Source: Riptortus pedestris
Taxonomy: Eukaryota > Arthropoda > Insecta > Hemiptera > Alydidae
Assembly (NCBI GenBank): GCA_019009955.1
Contig: CM032228.1
Coordinates: 229,189,501 to 229,253,500, forward strand
Length of the DNA: 64,000 bases
Reading direction: 5' to 3'
Shown here: positions 32,414 through 42,500 of the stretch, piece by piece
Numbering within the stretch: the stretch's first letter is position 1
Layout of the letters: each line of letters begins with the position of its first letter
Position numbers and translations under genes: made by a program
Notes under the pieces: generated by a model
What the model saw: only the letters and a program-made list of their open reading frames with translations
What the model was told of the DNA's origin: nothing
The model's database searches: none

Positions 32414-32533
32414 GAACGGACCTCATTTTCGTCATCTCCTGGGTAGGATCGATGGACATTTGAAGAAATTTTTCGAAAATCGCGTCATTAGTACGACCTC
32501 AATAGCTGATTTCCCTTAAGGGAAATCTGCTAA
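31574..32533 (+). mobile_element. Family H, long form, complete
   Basis: Starts TCCGTCACGCAGGGGCTTCG and ends TTAAGGGAAATCTGCTAA (960 bp). Compared with the short form it carries about 300 extra bases. These include CCTGCCGACAGGAAGCG, TTTTATTGAGAACTATTTAC, a GGGGGGGG-AGTCACCAGG block and GTAGAAGTGGCGGTTTGCTG. The (AT)n tract is at 32361-32408. This is one of three complete long copies in the window. Confidence 0.9.
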
Positions 32534-32562
32534 TAAAAACTACTGTAATGGCATATTTGAAG

Positions 32563-32793
32563 TTAATGAATTAAAACTTTCTGATTAATGGCTGATACTA
32601 CGTACAAGTGTAGGGACGACAATATTCTCTCCATTTTATAGAGAAATAGTAATGGAAGGTAAATATTTGTACTGGAAATGGCTGGAATCAGGACTGACCT
32701 GATTAAACAGGAACCTATATCAACGATGATGGGTCGGCCATTAATAGCAACAGATTCATAGTGCTTATCAACATACTCATCGATCGTATACAT
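32563..32793 (-). other. Short unrecognised open frame, possible isolated exon
   Basis: It reads MYTIDEYVDKHYESVAINGR, then PIIVDIGSCLIR, up to a sequence that looks like a splice donor (CAG|GTCAGT, about 32699 on the minus strand). The pattern EYV..HYES.VAINGRPI.VDI faintly recalls the switch I / beta-strand region of Ras- or Rho-type GTPases. No P-loop exon, partner exon or full domain is visible, so no function is claimed. Confidence 0.2.
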
Positions 32794-32820
32794 AATTAGA
32801 ACAACACATTCTTGCTGTTT

Positions 32821-32911
32821 TTAGCAGATTTCCCTTAAGATACCCAAGACGCGTTTTTAGAAGAGTTTCTTCAATGCTCCATCGATCGTAACCAGGAAAT
32901 GAATATATATG

Positions 32912-32953
<42 letters not shown>

Positions 32954-32955
32954 CA
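32821..32955 (-). repeat. Family H 3' end fragment plus (AT)n
   Basis: TTAGCAGATTTCCCTTAAG starts the 3' palindrome. CCATCGATCGTAACCAGG and an AT tract (about 32904-32951) follow. The sequence beyond the tract is not family H. Confidence 0.75.
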
Positions 32956-32959
32956 AAAC

Positions 32960-33100
32960 AAAATCACACTTAAAAACAGAATTACTTACTGACTCAATTA
33001 ACAAATGGGCAACAGAAATGGTATACGACTAGGAAAGGACAACATCTAAAACTATTTATTCCAGACATTAAAGAGTATTTAGGATAAAAATTAACATCAA
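32960..33100 (+). pseudogene. Probable LINE ORF2 fragment after the RNase H domain
   Basis: One frame gives TDSINKWATE and, after a shift, TTRKGQHLKLFIPDIKEYLG. A Trp-containing segment followed by a GR/GQ...L..FIPD pattern is common between the RNase H and zinc-finger parts of I/Jockey-type LINEs. The fragment is short and the call tentative. 33100-33385 holds nothing I recognise. Confidence 0.4.
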
Positions 33101-33385
33101 CACTTGTACACACACAACATCAACACTTGTGTGTATTACTTGACACAATTATTAACAGGAGGCGGAACAACAAAGTCTTATTTTAATCGTTTTGGTGTAA
33201 CAGCTAAAAAAAAAAACTGTTACTGTGACTTTATTACTGAAGACATACTGACACTTGCTCTATAGCTGTAGACTACAAATAGATGGCTTTAAACCCCAAT
33301 TAAAAATAATTAATAATTAATGCCGGCAAGATAATCGGTCTGTTGAGGAAAAGCTTTTATTTTAAAAACCATAAACAATTAAAAG

Positions 33386-33831
33386 TCCGTCACGCAGGGG
33401 CTGCGTAAACTAAGCAGATTAAGTTTTACAATAGAGAAATTTCAGAATAGAGAGTCAAACAGTTACGGGAACGGCCCGAACTAGCTCTTGACGGAAACTC
33501 ACGACTAGACCCGAAGTTGGCCGATCTCATCTCAGAAGTTGAAAACAGAAAAATGCAAATATCTCGGTTAATATTCAAGATACAGAATACATGTATAAAA
33601 CATTATTTATAGTAAATATAATTTTCAATAAGATTAATTCTATACAATTTTTCGATCCGACGTATAGTAACGGAAATATTTCAAATTTTAGAAAATCCTA
33701 CCCTCTAAACCCCCCTCCCACTGGTCCGATTTCAGCCATTAACGAACTTGATCTTTATTTTGCATAAAACGCTTAAATATCGAGTTTGGTAACGATCAAA
33801 CGAAAATTGCGACCGCTAGAGCGTTAACAGG

Positions 33832-33904
<73 letters not shown>

Positions 33905-34024
33905 GAACGGACCTCATTTTCGTCATCTCCTGGGTAGGATCGATGGACATTTGAAGAAATTTTTCGAAACTCGCATCATGAGTACGTCCTCAATAGCTGA
34001 TTTCCCTTAAGGGAAATCTGCTAA
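33386..34024 (+). mobile_element. Family H, short form, complete
   Basis: Starts TCCGTCACGCAGGGGCTGCG and ends CTTAAGGGAAATCTGCTAA, with a 63-bp (AT)n tract at 33836-33898. It is followed after about 50 bp by a reverse copy, a tail-to-tail pair. Confidence 0.92.
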
Positions 34025-34072
34025 AAAGAATTGCTGAAGAAATGTATGAAAGAAACCACCTGAACTCTTTCA

Positions 34073-34190
34073 AAGTGAAATCAGCTATTGAGGTCCTACT
34101 CATGACGCGATTTTCGAAACATTTCTTCAAATGTCCATCGATCCTACCCAGGAGATGACGAAAATGCGGTCCGTTCAAAACTATATATAA

Positions 34191-34240
<50 letters not shown>

Positions 34241-34510
34241 AGCGGTCGCAATTTTTGTTTAATCGTCACCAAACTCAGTATTTAAGCGTTTCATGTAAAA
34301 AGGAAGATTAAGTTCGTTAACGACTAAAATCGGACCAGTGGGAGGAGGGGTTTAGAGGGGAGGATTTTCGAAATTTCGAAATATCTCCGTTATTATGCAT
34401 CAGATCGAAAAATTGTGTAGAACCAAATTACATTTACTATAAATATTGTCATATACATTTATTCTCTATCTTGAATATTAACCGAGGTATTTGCACATTT
34501 ATGAAGGCTG
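34073..34510 (-). mobile_element. Family H, reverse copy lacking its 5' end
   Basis: AAATCAGCTATTGAGGTCC through CGGACCAGTGGGAGG to TTGAATATTAACCGAGG. The (AT)n tract is at 34186-34238. The outermost 3' bases and the 5' terminus are missing. From 34511 to 34845 there is no recognised feature apart from a TGACGTCA palindrome near 34528. Confidence 0.85.
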
Positions 34511-34845
34511 TGACGTGTGTACTGTGACGTCACACTGCAACAGAGAGAAAAACATTAATAATGAACAGTGAGCTTTACTTAACCAACTATATTCTGCTTC
34601 TTTCAAATGTTGAATGTGTTTCCAGAATTATATTTTTATTCTTAAATCGCTTTACCTCCAAATGGGCCTTGTTTGAGTTATTTGTCATTGTTCGCGGGTA
34701 TGAAAGGGAAGGTAAGATTATAACAGGATCATAATTCATCTTGAACATCCCCTACCGTCACGCGATGCTTCAAAACAATCTTCTTTTGAATAAACTCTTT
34801 CCATTTTCTCGGTGTCTTATATATATTTTTATTACCATATATATA

Positions 34846-35784
34846 CTAGCTCAGATACCCGGCTTCGCTCGGGAATTCATTTGAGGCTGAATGGTGATGG
34901 TATTTTTTTGGCAAGGCTTTACTTAGCACAATATTTTGACATTTACCCGTCCCAGTGTTTAGGGTTAATACCCGTCGTTTCTATGGATTTGTTAATAATA
35001 AAATTAATTTTTTATGTAAGACTTCACTGTCATATTTCCCGGTTCCTGTGCATTATGGATAGATTTGAATTATTAAGGACAAAATATTAACATACATTTG
35101 AATTAATTTTTCCAGGTGTGGTACCTGGTAGTTCATATTGAAAAGAATTGTTGAGCAAATGTCTCTAAATAACAAAATAAACAACTTTTGTTACGTGCAT
35201 GTTTTCTGAATCCCAATTGGAAACGAATATCACTATTTTTAATTTCAGGCCTCCCTTATAACCCCCACTCCTGCCCGTCCCTAGAAATGTTAGTATGGCT
35301 TATTATAAGGAAGGCGTTAGTGCTAATTCACATACCGAGTTTTGCTTAGTTCGGTTGATTTTTTTGTGCTAATTGTTGACTTCCGCAGTAGTTTTTAACG
35401 TATAACTCATTTATACTTAGATATACGACAAAAATGTATATAACAACAGATACTCCAAATATCAAAGTAAACAACTTTTGTTATGTGCATAATTGCCGAA
35501 AATGCAATAGGAAACGAAATATCGCTATTTTTAATTTTAGGTCTCCCTTATAACCCCAACTCTTGTTCGTCTCAGAGAATATTAACATAGCCTAAAGTCT
35601 AAGTTGGGTGAGTAGTAATATACATACCAAGTTTCATAAAATTTGGTTCAGCCGTTTATGCGTGAAAAGGTAACAAACAAACATACACGAAAGAAACAAA
35701 ATGCAGTTATGGTGTCTATGACATGTGAAACGAAATGTTATCGTGAAATTTCGCGAAAAAAATCAATGTACAGGCAGAGGTTAC

Positions 35785-35792
<8 letters not shown>
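34846..35792 (+). mobile_element. Family B element, forward copy
   Basis: Head at TAGCTCAGATACCCGGCTTC, two modules, tail GGTTCAGCCGTTTATGCGTG, and end TTACAATTTTATATAT. The (AT)n tract that follows leads straight into reversed family H sequence. Confidence 0.88.
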
Positions 35793-35836
<44 letters not shown>

Positions 35837-36138
35837 CTGTTAACGCTCTAGCGGTAGCGATTTATGTCTGATCGTTACCAAACTCGATATTGGCTGAAAC
35901 CTGCCATTGCTGTTTAGACAGGGGGATGGGGGGGGGGGATTATAAAATTCAAAATATCTTCGTTATTATGAGTTGGATCATAATATGCTATAAAACCAAT
36001 CTTTTTAAACTTTTGCTTTTCTACAATTGTTGCTCTATGCATTTTTTGTAATCTCAAGGTATTAAACGAGTAATTGTTACTTGCATTACTCCAGGACATG
36101 GGAAATCTCCTTAGTTTACGAAACCACTGCCCGACAAA
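35793..36138 (-). repeat. (AT)n tract and diverged family H 5' half
   Basis: The AT tract occupies 35793-35832. It is followed by TTTGTCTGTTAACGCTCTAG, a GGGGGGGG run, ATATCTTCGTTATTATGAG and AAATCTCCTTAGTTTACG. The opposite, 3' half is not adjacent: the family B copy lies there instead. Confidence 0.75.
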
Positions 36139-36145
36139 CGTTCTT

Positions 36146-36765
36146 TTAGCAGATTTCCCTTAAGGGTAATCAGCTATTGAGGTTGTACCCATGATGGAAT
36201 TTTTGACATTTTTGTTCAAATGTCCATCGATCCTACCTAGTAGATGACGAAAATGAGGTCCGTTCAAAACTGTATATATATATTTAACAAAAATTGTGAC
36301 TGCTAGAATGTTAACAGACAAATATATATATTTGTCAGTTAACACTCTAGCGGTCGCAATTTTTGTTTAATCCTTACCAAAGATATTTAGTCGTTTCAGG
36401 TAAAAAGAAAGATCAAGTTCGTTAACGGCTGAAATCGGACCAGTGGGAGGGGTGGTTTAGAGCGGAGGGTTTTCGAAAAGTTCGAAATATCTCCGTTACT
36501 ATACGTCGGATCGAAATATTGTACAGAATTAATCTTATTGCAAATTACATTTGCTATAAATATTGTTATATACATTTATTCTCTATCTTCAGTATTAACT
36601 GAGATATTGTCATTTTTATTAAATCGACGGCTAACGGACGAGAGTGACTTTCCCGCCAAAAGCTTGTTCGGCCGTTTCCTTGATTGCTCGCCTTTTGTGA
36701 AATTTATCTATTGTAAACCTTCACGTGGGAAATCTGCTTAGTTTACGCAGCCCCCGCGTGACGGA
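36146..36765 (-). mobile_element. Family H, short form, complete reverse copy
   Basis: TTAGCAGATTTCCCTTAAGG at the left and GCAGCCCCCGCGTGACGGA at the right. Its (AT)n tract has shrunk, and near 36285-36330 it holds a small inverted duplication of the flanking ACAGACAAATATATA / TATATTTGTCAGTTAAC words. Confidence 0.88.
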
Positions 36766-36917
36766 CTTTCTTTTTTCTATTTATTTGCATTTACCCTGTC
36801 CTGTCAATAATATATCTCAGAGGCATGGAGTTTGGAATTTTTGGATTTCTTCCTCCAAAAAGTGTTGAGTATGCTCTACTCACGCCACATGCTCTATCCC
36901 CAATGTTTTGGCATTCA

Positions 36918-37195
36918 TACAACATGAAAAAAAAAATTTCAAAATATCTTCGGTATTATAAGTCGGTTCATAAAATGTTATAAAACCAATCTTTTTACAT
37001 ATAAACAGAAAATACGAGGTGATATGAGATCACAAGTGTCTGCTTTACCAGCCCTTGAAAAATCTGCTTAAGTTGCGCAGCCGCTACGTGACGAACTTTG
37101 TTTTCGTCTTCTACTGGATGGGATTGATGGACATTTGGGGACTTTAAGGCGTCTTGAGTACGAACTCAATAGCTGATTTCCCTTAGGTGAAATTT
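36918..37195 (-). repeat. Rearranged family H, same architecture as 25560-25917
   Basis: Reversed 5' half (TTTCAAAATATCTTCGGTAT to GCTACGTGACGAACTTTG) joined directly to forward 3' sequence (TTTTCGTCTTCTACTGGATG, GATTGATGGACATTTGGGG) and ending AGGTGAAATTTGC. Confidence 0.7.
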
Positions 37196-37648
37196 GCAAA
37201 AAATAAATTAATAGTTTCTATTTATAGAGATTAATCCATCTTGCTATCCTCCAAATGATATAAACACTTCTGCAAGCTCAGTAAATACAAGTTTTCTTGT
37301 CTTTTTATTCCTTAATGTGACAGTTAATACACTTAAGGAGCAATTTATGAAAGGAACGGCCAACAACTTTATGACTTGAGAAAAACACTTTAGAAAAATA
37401 ACTCTACACTTTTGGCAGAGATGACAAAACTTTCAATTAAATTTCCACTTAGAATACAAAGAAGTTAAGCTCTTCAAGAGAAAAGCAATTTGAGTTTTTA
37501 ATTTACTGTGTTAAAGTTATCTCTAGGAGGCACAATTTTTTTACTAGTTTATTTCTACAGCATATTTAATTTTTAGCATTTATTTTAATATTGAATAACT
37601 TGAAAACTTATAAATCATAAGATTTGAAGAATTTGAAGATTAAATGTA
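37196..37648. other. Interval with no recognised feature
   Basis: AT-rich sequence with no frame or repeat I can name. Confidence 0.45.
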
Positions 37649-37660
37649 CACTACTCAATA

Positions 37661-37890
37661 TTATTATTATTATTTATTAACGTGCACTTTTTGCAACTTA
37701 GGCTAATCGGGACGGGTTATCTACAGGTTACCACCCTTTTCTAGCCAGGGTGGGATATTAGGACGTTATTTAATGAATTTCGTCACTAAATAATTTCCTT
37801 TGCCCAGGCAAGAATCGAACTCGCCACTCTAGGTTTACCATGTGAGATAAAGGTCAACGCTTTAACTCGCATGGCTAACCTGAGCCCCCA
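37661..37890 (-). mobile_element. tRNA-derived SINE, fullest copy, with imperfect target duplication
   Basis: On the minus strand the head reads GGGGGCTCAGGTTAGCCATG, CGAGTTAAAGCG (A-box region) and GGCGAGTTCGATTCTTGCC (B box), like a class II (Leu/Ser-type) tRNA. The body and an ATT/TAA-repeat tail follow. The flanks CACTACTCAATA (37649-37660) and CACTAATCAATA (37891-37902) differ at one position and are the likely target duplication. RNA polymerase III transcription is expected from the boxes; the partner LINE is unknown. Confidence 0.88.
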
Positions 37891-37902
37891 CACTAATCAA
37901 TA

Positions 37903-38298
37903 AATAAAAACTTTAACGAGCAGCTAATAAATTATTTATAAGTTATAGGTTTTTTTTTAAATGAAATTATCAAAAAATTAAGAATTTCCGAAAGAAAAAA
38001 AAAATGTGAGTAGTATATGACAACAAATAATTTCAATGGCATGTTTTATGTGAAATTAGTAATTATATATTTTCTATGTCCCATTAATTTGTCACTATTA
38101 AATAAAAATTACTTTGTCTATTATGAGCCTTTACTTGGGACCATTTTTGACTAAGCAGACGAAAACTAATGCTTTGTTGCTTAATTCTAAATGGTAATAT
38201 TTTCTAAATAGTTCTGAGGCCATTTATTCCTACCTGCGTTTTTACAATATTTCTCGCGAGAATAAAGGTATTTAACAGTCGATTATTGGCACAATTTC
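37903..38298. other. Interval with no recognised feature
   Basis: AT-rich; no coding or repeat signal recognised. Confidence 0.45.
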
Positions 38299-38652
38299 AA
38301 CAGATTTTCCTTAAGGGAAATCAGCTAATTAGGTCGTACTCGTGCTTCGATTTTGGCTTTACTATCCACAATAATTCTACACTTTCCGTCTCAAGTCTTT
38401 TGCTTACTATTTATCCTAGTAACTATTGGGAGCTTATAGAATTTTTTAGTCTCAAGAAATAATAATTGAGTACTTGATGTATCCCTGTCCACTGTTCGAA
38501 ATACTGTTTACAATATAAATCATAATCATGGATAGCAATCAAGTAAGAACCATAGGCTTTAAAAAATCATATTTATGGGCAGCATTGTTAATCATAAACT
38601 ATCCAAGAATACAATTTTTTTCCCCCAAAAGCCCTTAAGGAAAATTTGCTAA
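38299..38652. repeat. Two family H 3' ends facing each other around unknown sequence
   Basis: TTCCTTAAGGGAAATCAGC at about 38306 is a reversed H 3' end with AGGTCGTACTCGTG after it. CCCTTAAGGAAAATTTGCTA at about 38632 is a forward H 3' end. The 270 bp between them are not recognised. Confidence 0.55.
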
Positions 38653-38694
38653 AAGAAAATATTTCTTCACCCATTTCTTTATGAGATATAATAT

Positions 38695-39292
38695 TGTTAC
38701 GTTTCTGACAAAATCAGTAATAAACGTTGTTTATTAGAGTTCTTGGATTGCAAAATTAAACACATAAGCTTTAGAGTTTTTATCCCTGCACAATTTAGTT
38801 AACAATCCTCTACACACTTCTTTAATTATTCTTAACTTCTACTCACAGTATGCACTGAGAGCTTCACTGTTCTTCTAATGGCACAGTCCAATAACTCTCT
38901 CACGATCACAAGTTCACAAAAACACGGCTCTGAGCTGATCTTCTCAAAGTTAACGGTACTGCACTGTCCCATTACTTTTACACAGCTCATTACATAAAAA
39001 CGGCACAACACTGTTCTTCACATAAAACCTCACTGCAACTAAGTCACACTGTTCAATGAAGCAGCACTAAAAGCACTGTTGATCACTTGAAGAGAGCTGA
39101 GAACAAACTAACTCGGGGCGGGCTGGGTCCCTTTTATAATTCGTAGGCTTACAGCAAAAGAGACTTGTCTAGATCTCGGACTCATATTGTCAAGAACGAT
39201 CTAGACCATCCCTCGGCTCCTTTCATCTACTTCATACTTCTTAAATATTTTACTAACTCTGTTTAACAATCATGTACGTAGTTTTCGCAACA
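38695..39292 (-). mobile_element. Solo LTR, second copy
   Basis: The inverse of this segment begins TGTTGCGAAAAC and ends AAACGTAACA. It contains ATTATAAAAGGG (TATA-like), AACAGTGTTGTGCCG and CTAATAAAC (polyadenylation-like), colinear with the LTR at 27773-28506. ATAT flanks both sides. No internal retrotransposon region is present. Confidence 0.85.
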
Positions 39293-39299
39293 ATATTTT

Positions 39300-39515
39300 A
39301 AATAAACACATATAATGAAAGCCATATTTGGTATTTATGCTTCAAATAAAGCGGTTCATTATATAACAGCTTATTATTAATACGGCATAGGTAGGAGTGG
39401 GGGCTTACTCATGGAAAACTAAAAGATGCATATATCTCGGTTAATATTCAAGAAAGTGTACAAACGAAAAAAATTAAATTTGTAATAAGATTGATTCTAT
39501 ACTCTTTTTCGATTC
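39300..39515 (+). repeat. Family H fragment at the edge of the satellite
   Basis: TTTGGTATTTATGCTTCAAAT, GTAGGAGTGGGGGCTTACTC, ATATATCTCGGTTAATATTC and GATTGATTCTATACTCTTTT follow family H order. At TTTCGATTCC the satellite begins, in the middle of a conserved H block (normally TTTTTCGATCCGACG). Confidence 0.8.
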
Positions 39516-42500
39516 CTTAAGGGTAACATAACATATTCTTTAAGGGTAACTCAACAAATTCTTTAAGGGTAACAACAAATTCTTTAAGAGTAATATAACA
39601 AATTTTTTAAGTGTGACCTAAAAAATTCTTAATGGGTATCATAACAAACGCTTTAAGGGTGTCATAACAAATTCTTTATGGCTATAATAACAAATTCATT
39701 AAGGGTCACATAACAAAGGCTTTAAGAGTGTCATAACAAATTCTTTATGGCTATAATAACAAATTCATTAAGGGTCACATAACAAAGGCTTTAAGAGTGT
39801 CATAACAAATTCTTTATGGCTATAATAACAAATTCATTAAGGGTCACATAACAAAGGCTTTAAGAGTGTCACAACAAATTCTTTATGGCTATAATAACAA
39901 ATTCATTAAGGGTCACATAACAAAGGCTTTAAGAGTGTCATAACAAATTCTTTATGGCTATAATAACAAATTCATTAAGGGTCACATAACAAAGGCTTTA
40001 TGAGTGTCATAACAAATTCTTTATAGCTATAATAACAAATTCATTAAGGGTCACATAACAAAGGCTTTAAGAGTGTCATAACAAATTCTTTATGGATATA
40101 ATAACAAATTCATTAAGGGTAACATAACAAATTTTTTATGGGTATAATAAAAAATTCATTAAGGGTAACATATCAAATTCTTTATGGCTATAATTACCAA
40201 TTCATTAAGGGTAAAATAAATTCCTTATGGGTAACAGAAATTCTTTAAGTGTAACATAATAAATTCTTTAAGGGTGACAAAAAATACTTTAAGGATAAAA
40301 TAACAATTTCTTTATGGGTAACATAACAAATTCTTAAAGGGTAACATAACAAATTCTTAAAGGGTAACATAACAAATTCTTTAAGGGTAACATAACAAAG
40401 GCTTTAAGAGTGTCATAACAAATTCTTTATGGCTATAATAAGAAATTCATTATGGGTAACATAACAAAGGCTTTAAGAGTGTCATAACAAATTCTTTATG
40501 GCTATAATAACAAATTAATTAAGGGTCACATAACAAAGGCTTTAAGAGTGACATAACAAATTCTTTATGGCTATAATAACAAATTCATTAAGGGTCACAT
40601 AACAAAGGCTTTAAGAGTGTCATAACAAATTCTTTATGGCTATAATAACAAATTCATTAAGGGTCACATAACAAAGGCTTTAAGAGTGTCATAACAAATT
40701 CTTTATGGTTATAATAACAAATTCATTATGGGTAACATAACAAATTCTTTATGGCTATAATAACAAATTCATTAAGGGTCACATAACAAATGCTTTATGG
40801 CTATAATAACCAATTCATTAAGGGTAAAATAAATTCCTTATGAGTAACAGAAATTCTTTAAGGGTGACAAAAAATACTTTAAGGATAAAATAACAATTTC
40901 TTTATGGGTAACATAACAAATTCTTAAAGGGTAACATAACAAATTCTTGAAGGGTAATATAACAAATTCATTAAGGGTCACATAACAAAGGCTTTAAGAG
41001 TGTCATAACAAATTCTTTATGGCTATAATAACAAATTCATTAAGGGTCACATAACAAAGGCTTTAAGAGTGTCATAACAAATTCTTTATGGCTATAATAA
41101 CAAATTCATTAAGGGTCACATAACAAAGGCTTTAAGAGTGTCATAACAAATTCTTTATGGCTATAATAACAAATTCATTAAGGGTCACATAACAAAGGCT
41201 TTAAGAGTGTCATAACAAATTCTTTATGGCTATAATAACAAATTCATTAAGGGCCACATAACAAAGGCTTTAAGAGTGTCATAACAAATTCTTTATGGTT
41301 ATAATAACAAATTCATTATGGGTAACATAACAAATTCTTTATGGGTATAATAAAAAATTCATTAAGGGTAACATAACAAATTCTTTATGGCTATAATAAC
41401 CAATTCATTAAGGGTAAAATAAATTCCTTATGAGTAACAGAAATTCTTTAAGGGTGACAAAAAATACTTTAAGGATAAAATAACAATTTCTTTATGGGTA
41501 ACATAACAAATTCTTAAAGGGTAACATAACAAATTCTTGAAGGGTAATATAACAAATTCATTAAGGGACACATAACAAAGGCTATAAGAGTGACATAACA
41601 AAATCTTTATGGCTATAAAAACAAAATCATAAAGGGCAACATAAAAAAGGCTTTAAGAGTCTCATAACAAATTCTTTATGGCTATAATAACCAATTCATT
41701 AAGGGTCACATAACAAAGGCTTTAAGAGTGTTATAACAAATTCTTTATGGCTATAATAACCAATTCATTAAGGGTCACATAACAAAGGCTTTAAGAGTGT
41801 CATAACAAATTCTTTATGGTTATAATAACAAATTCATTATGGGTAACATAACAAATTCATTAAGGGCCACATAACAAAGGCTTTAAGAGTGTTATAACAA
41901 ATTCTTTATGGCTATAATAAGAAATTTATTAAGGGTCACATAACAAATTCTTTATGGGTATAATAAAAAATTCATTAAGGGTAACATAACAAATTCTTTA
42001 TGGCTATAATAACCAATTCATTAAGGGTAAAATAAATTCCTTATGGGTAACAGAAATTCTTTAAGTGTAACATAAGAAATTCTTTAAGGGTGACAAAAAA
42101 TACTTTAAGGATAAAATAACAATTTCTTTATGGGTAACATAACAAATTCTTAAAGGGTAACATAACAAATTCTTTAAGGGTAATATAACAAATTCATTAA
42201 GGGTCACATAACAAAGGCTTTAAGAGTGTTATAACAAATTCTTTATGGCTATAATAACAAATTCATTAAGGGTCACATAACAAAGGCTTTAAGAGTGTCA
42301 TAACAAATTCTTTATGGCTATAATAACAAATTCATTAAGGGTCACATAGCAAAGGCTTTAAGAGTGTCATAACAAATTCTTTATGGCTATAATAACAAAT
42401 TCATGAAGGGTCACATAACAAAGGCTTTATGAGTGTCATAACAAATTCTTTATGACTATAATAACAAATTCATTAAGGGTCACATAACAAAGGCTTTAAG

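Noticed and set aside
34812..35090. 92-codon frame at the head of a family B copy (similar frames at 50722 and 53943)
   Set aside because: The frame recurs in several B heads with differing breaks, shows no known domain, and starts outside the element.
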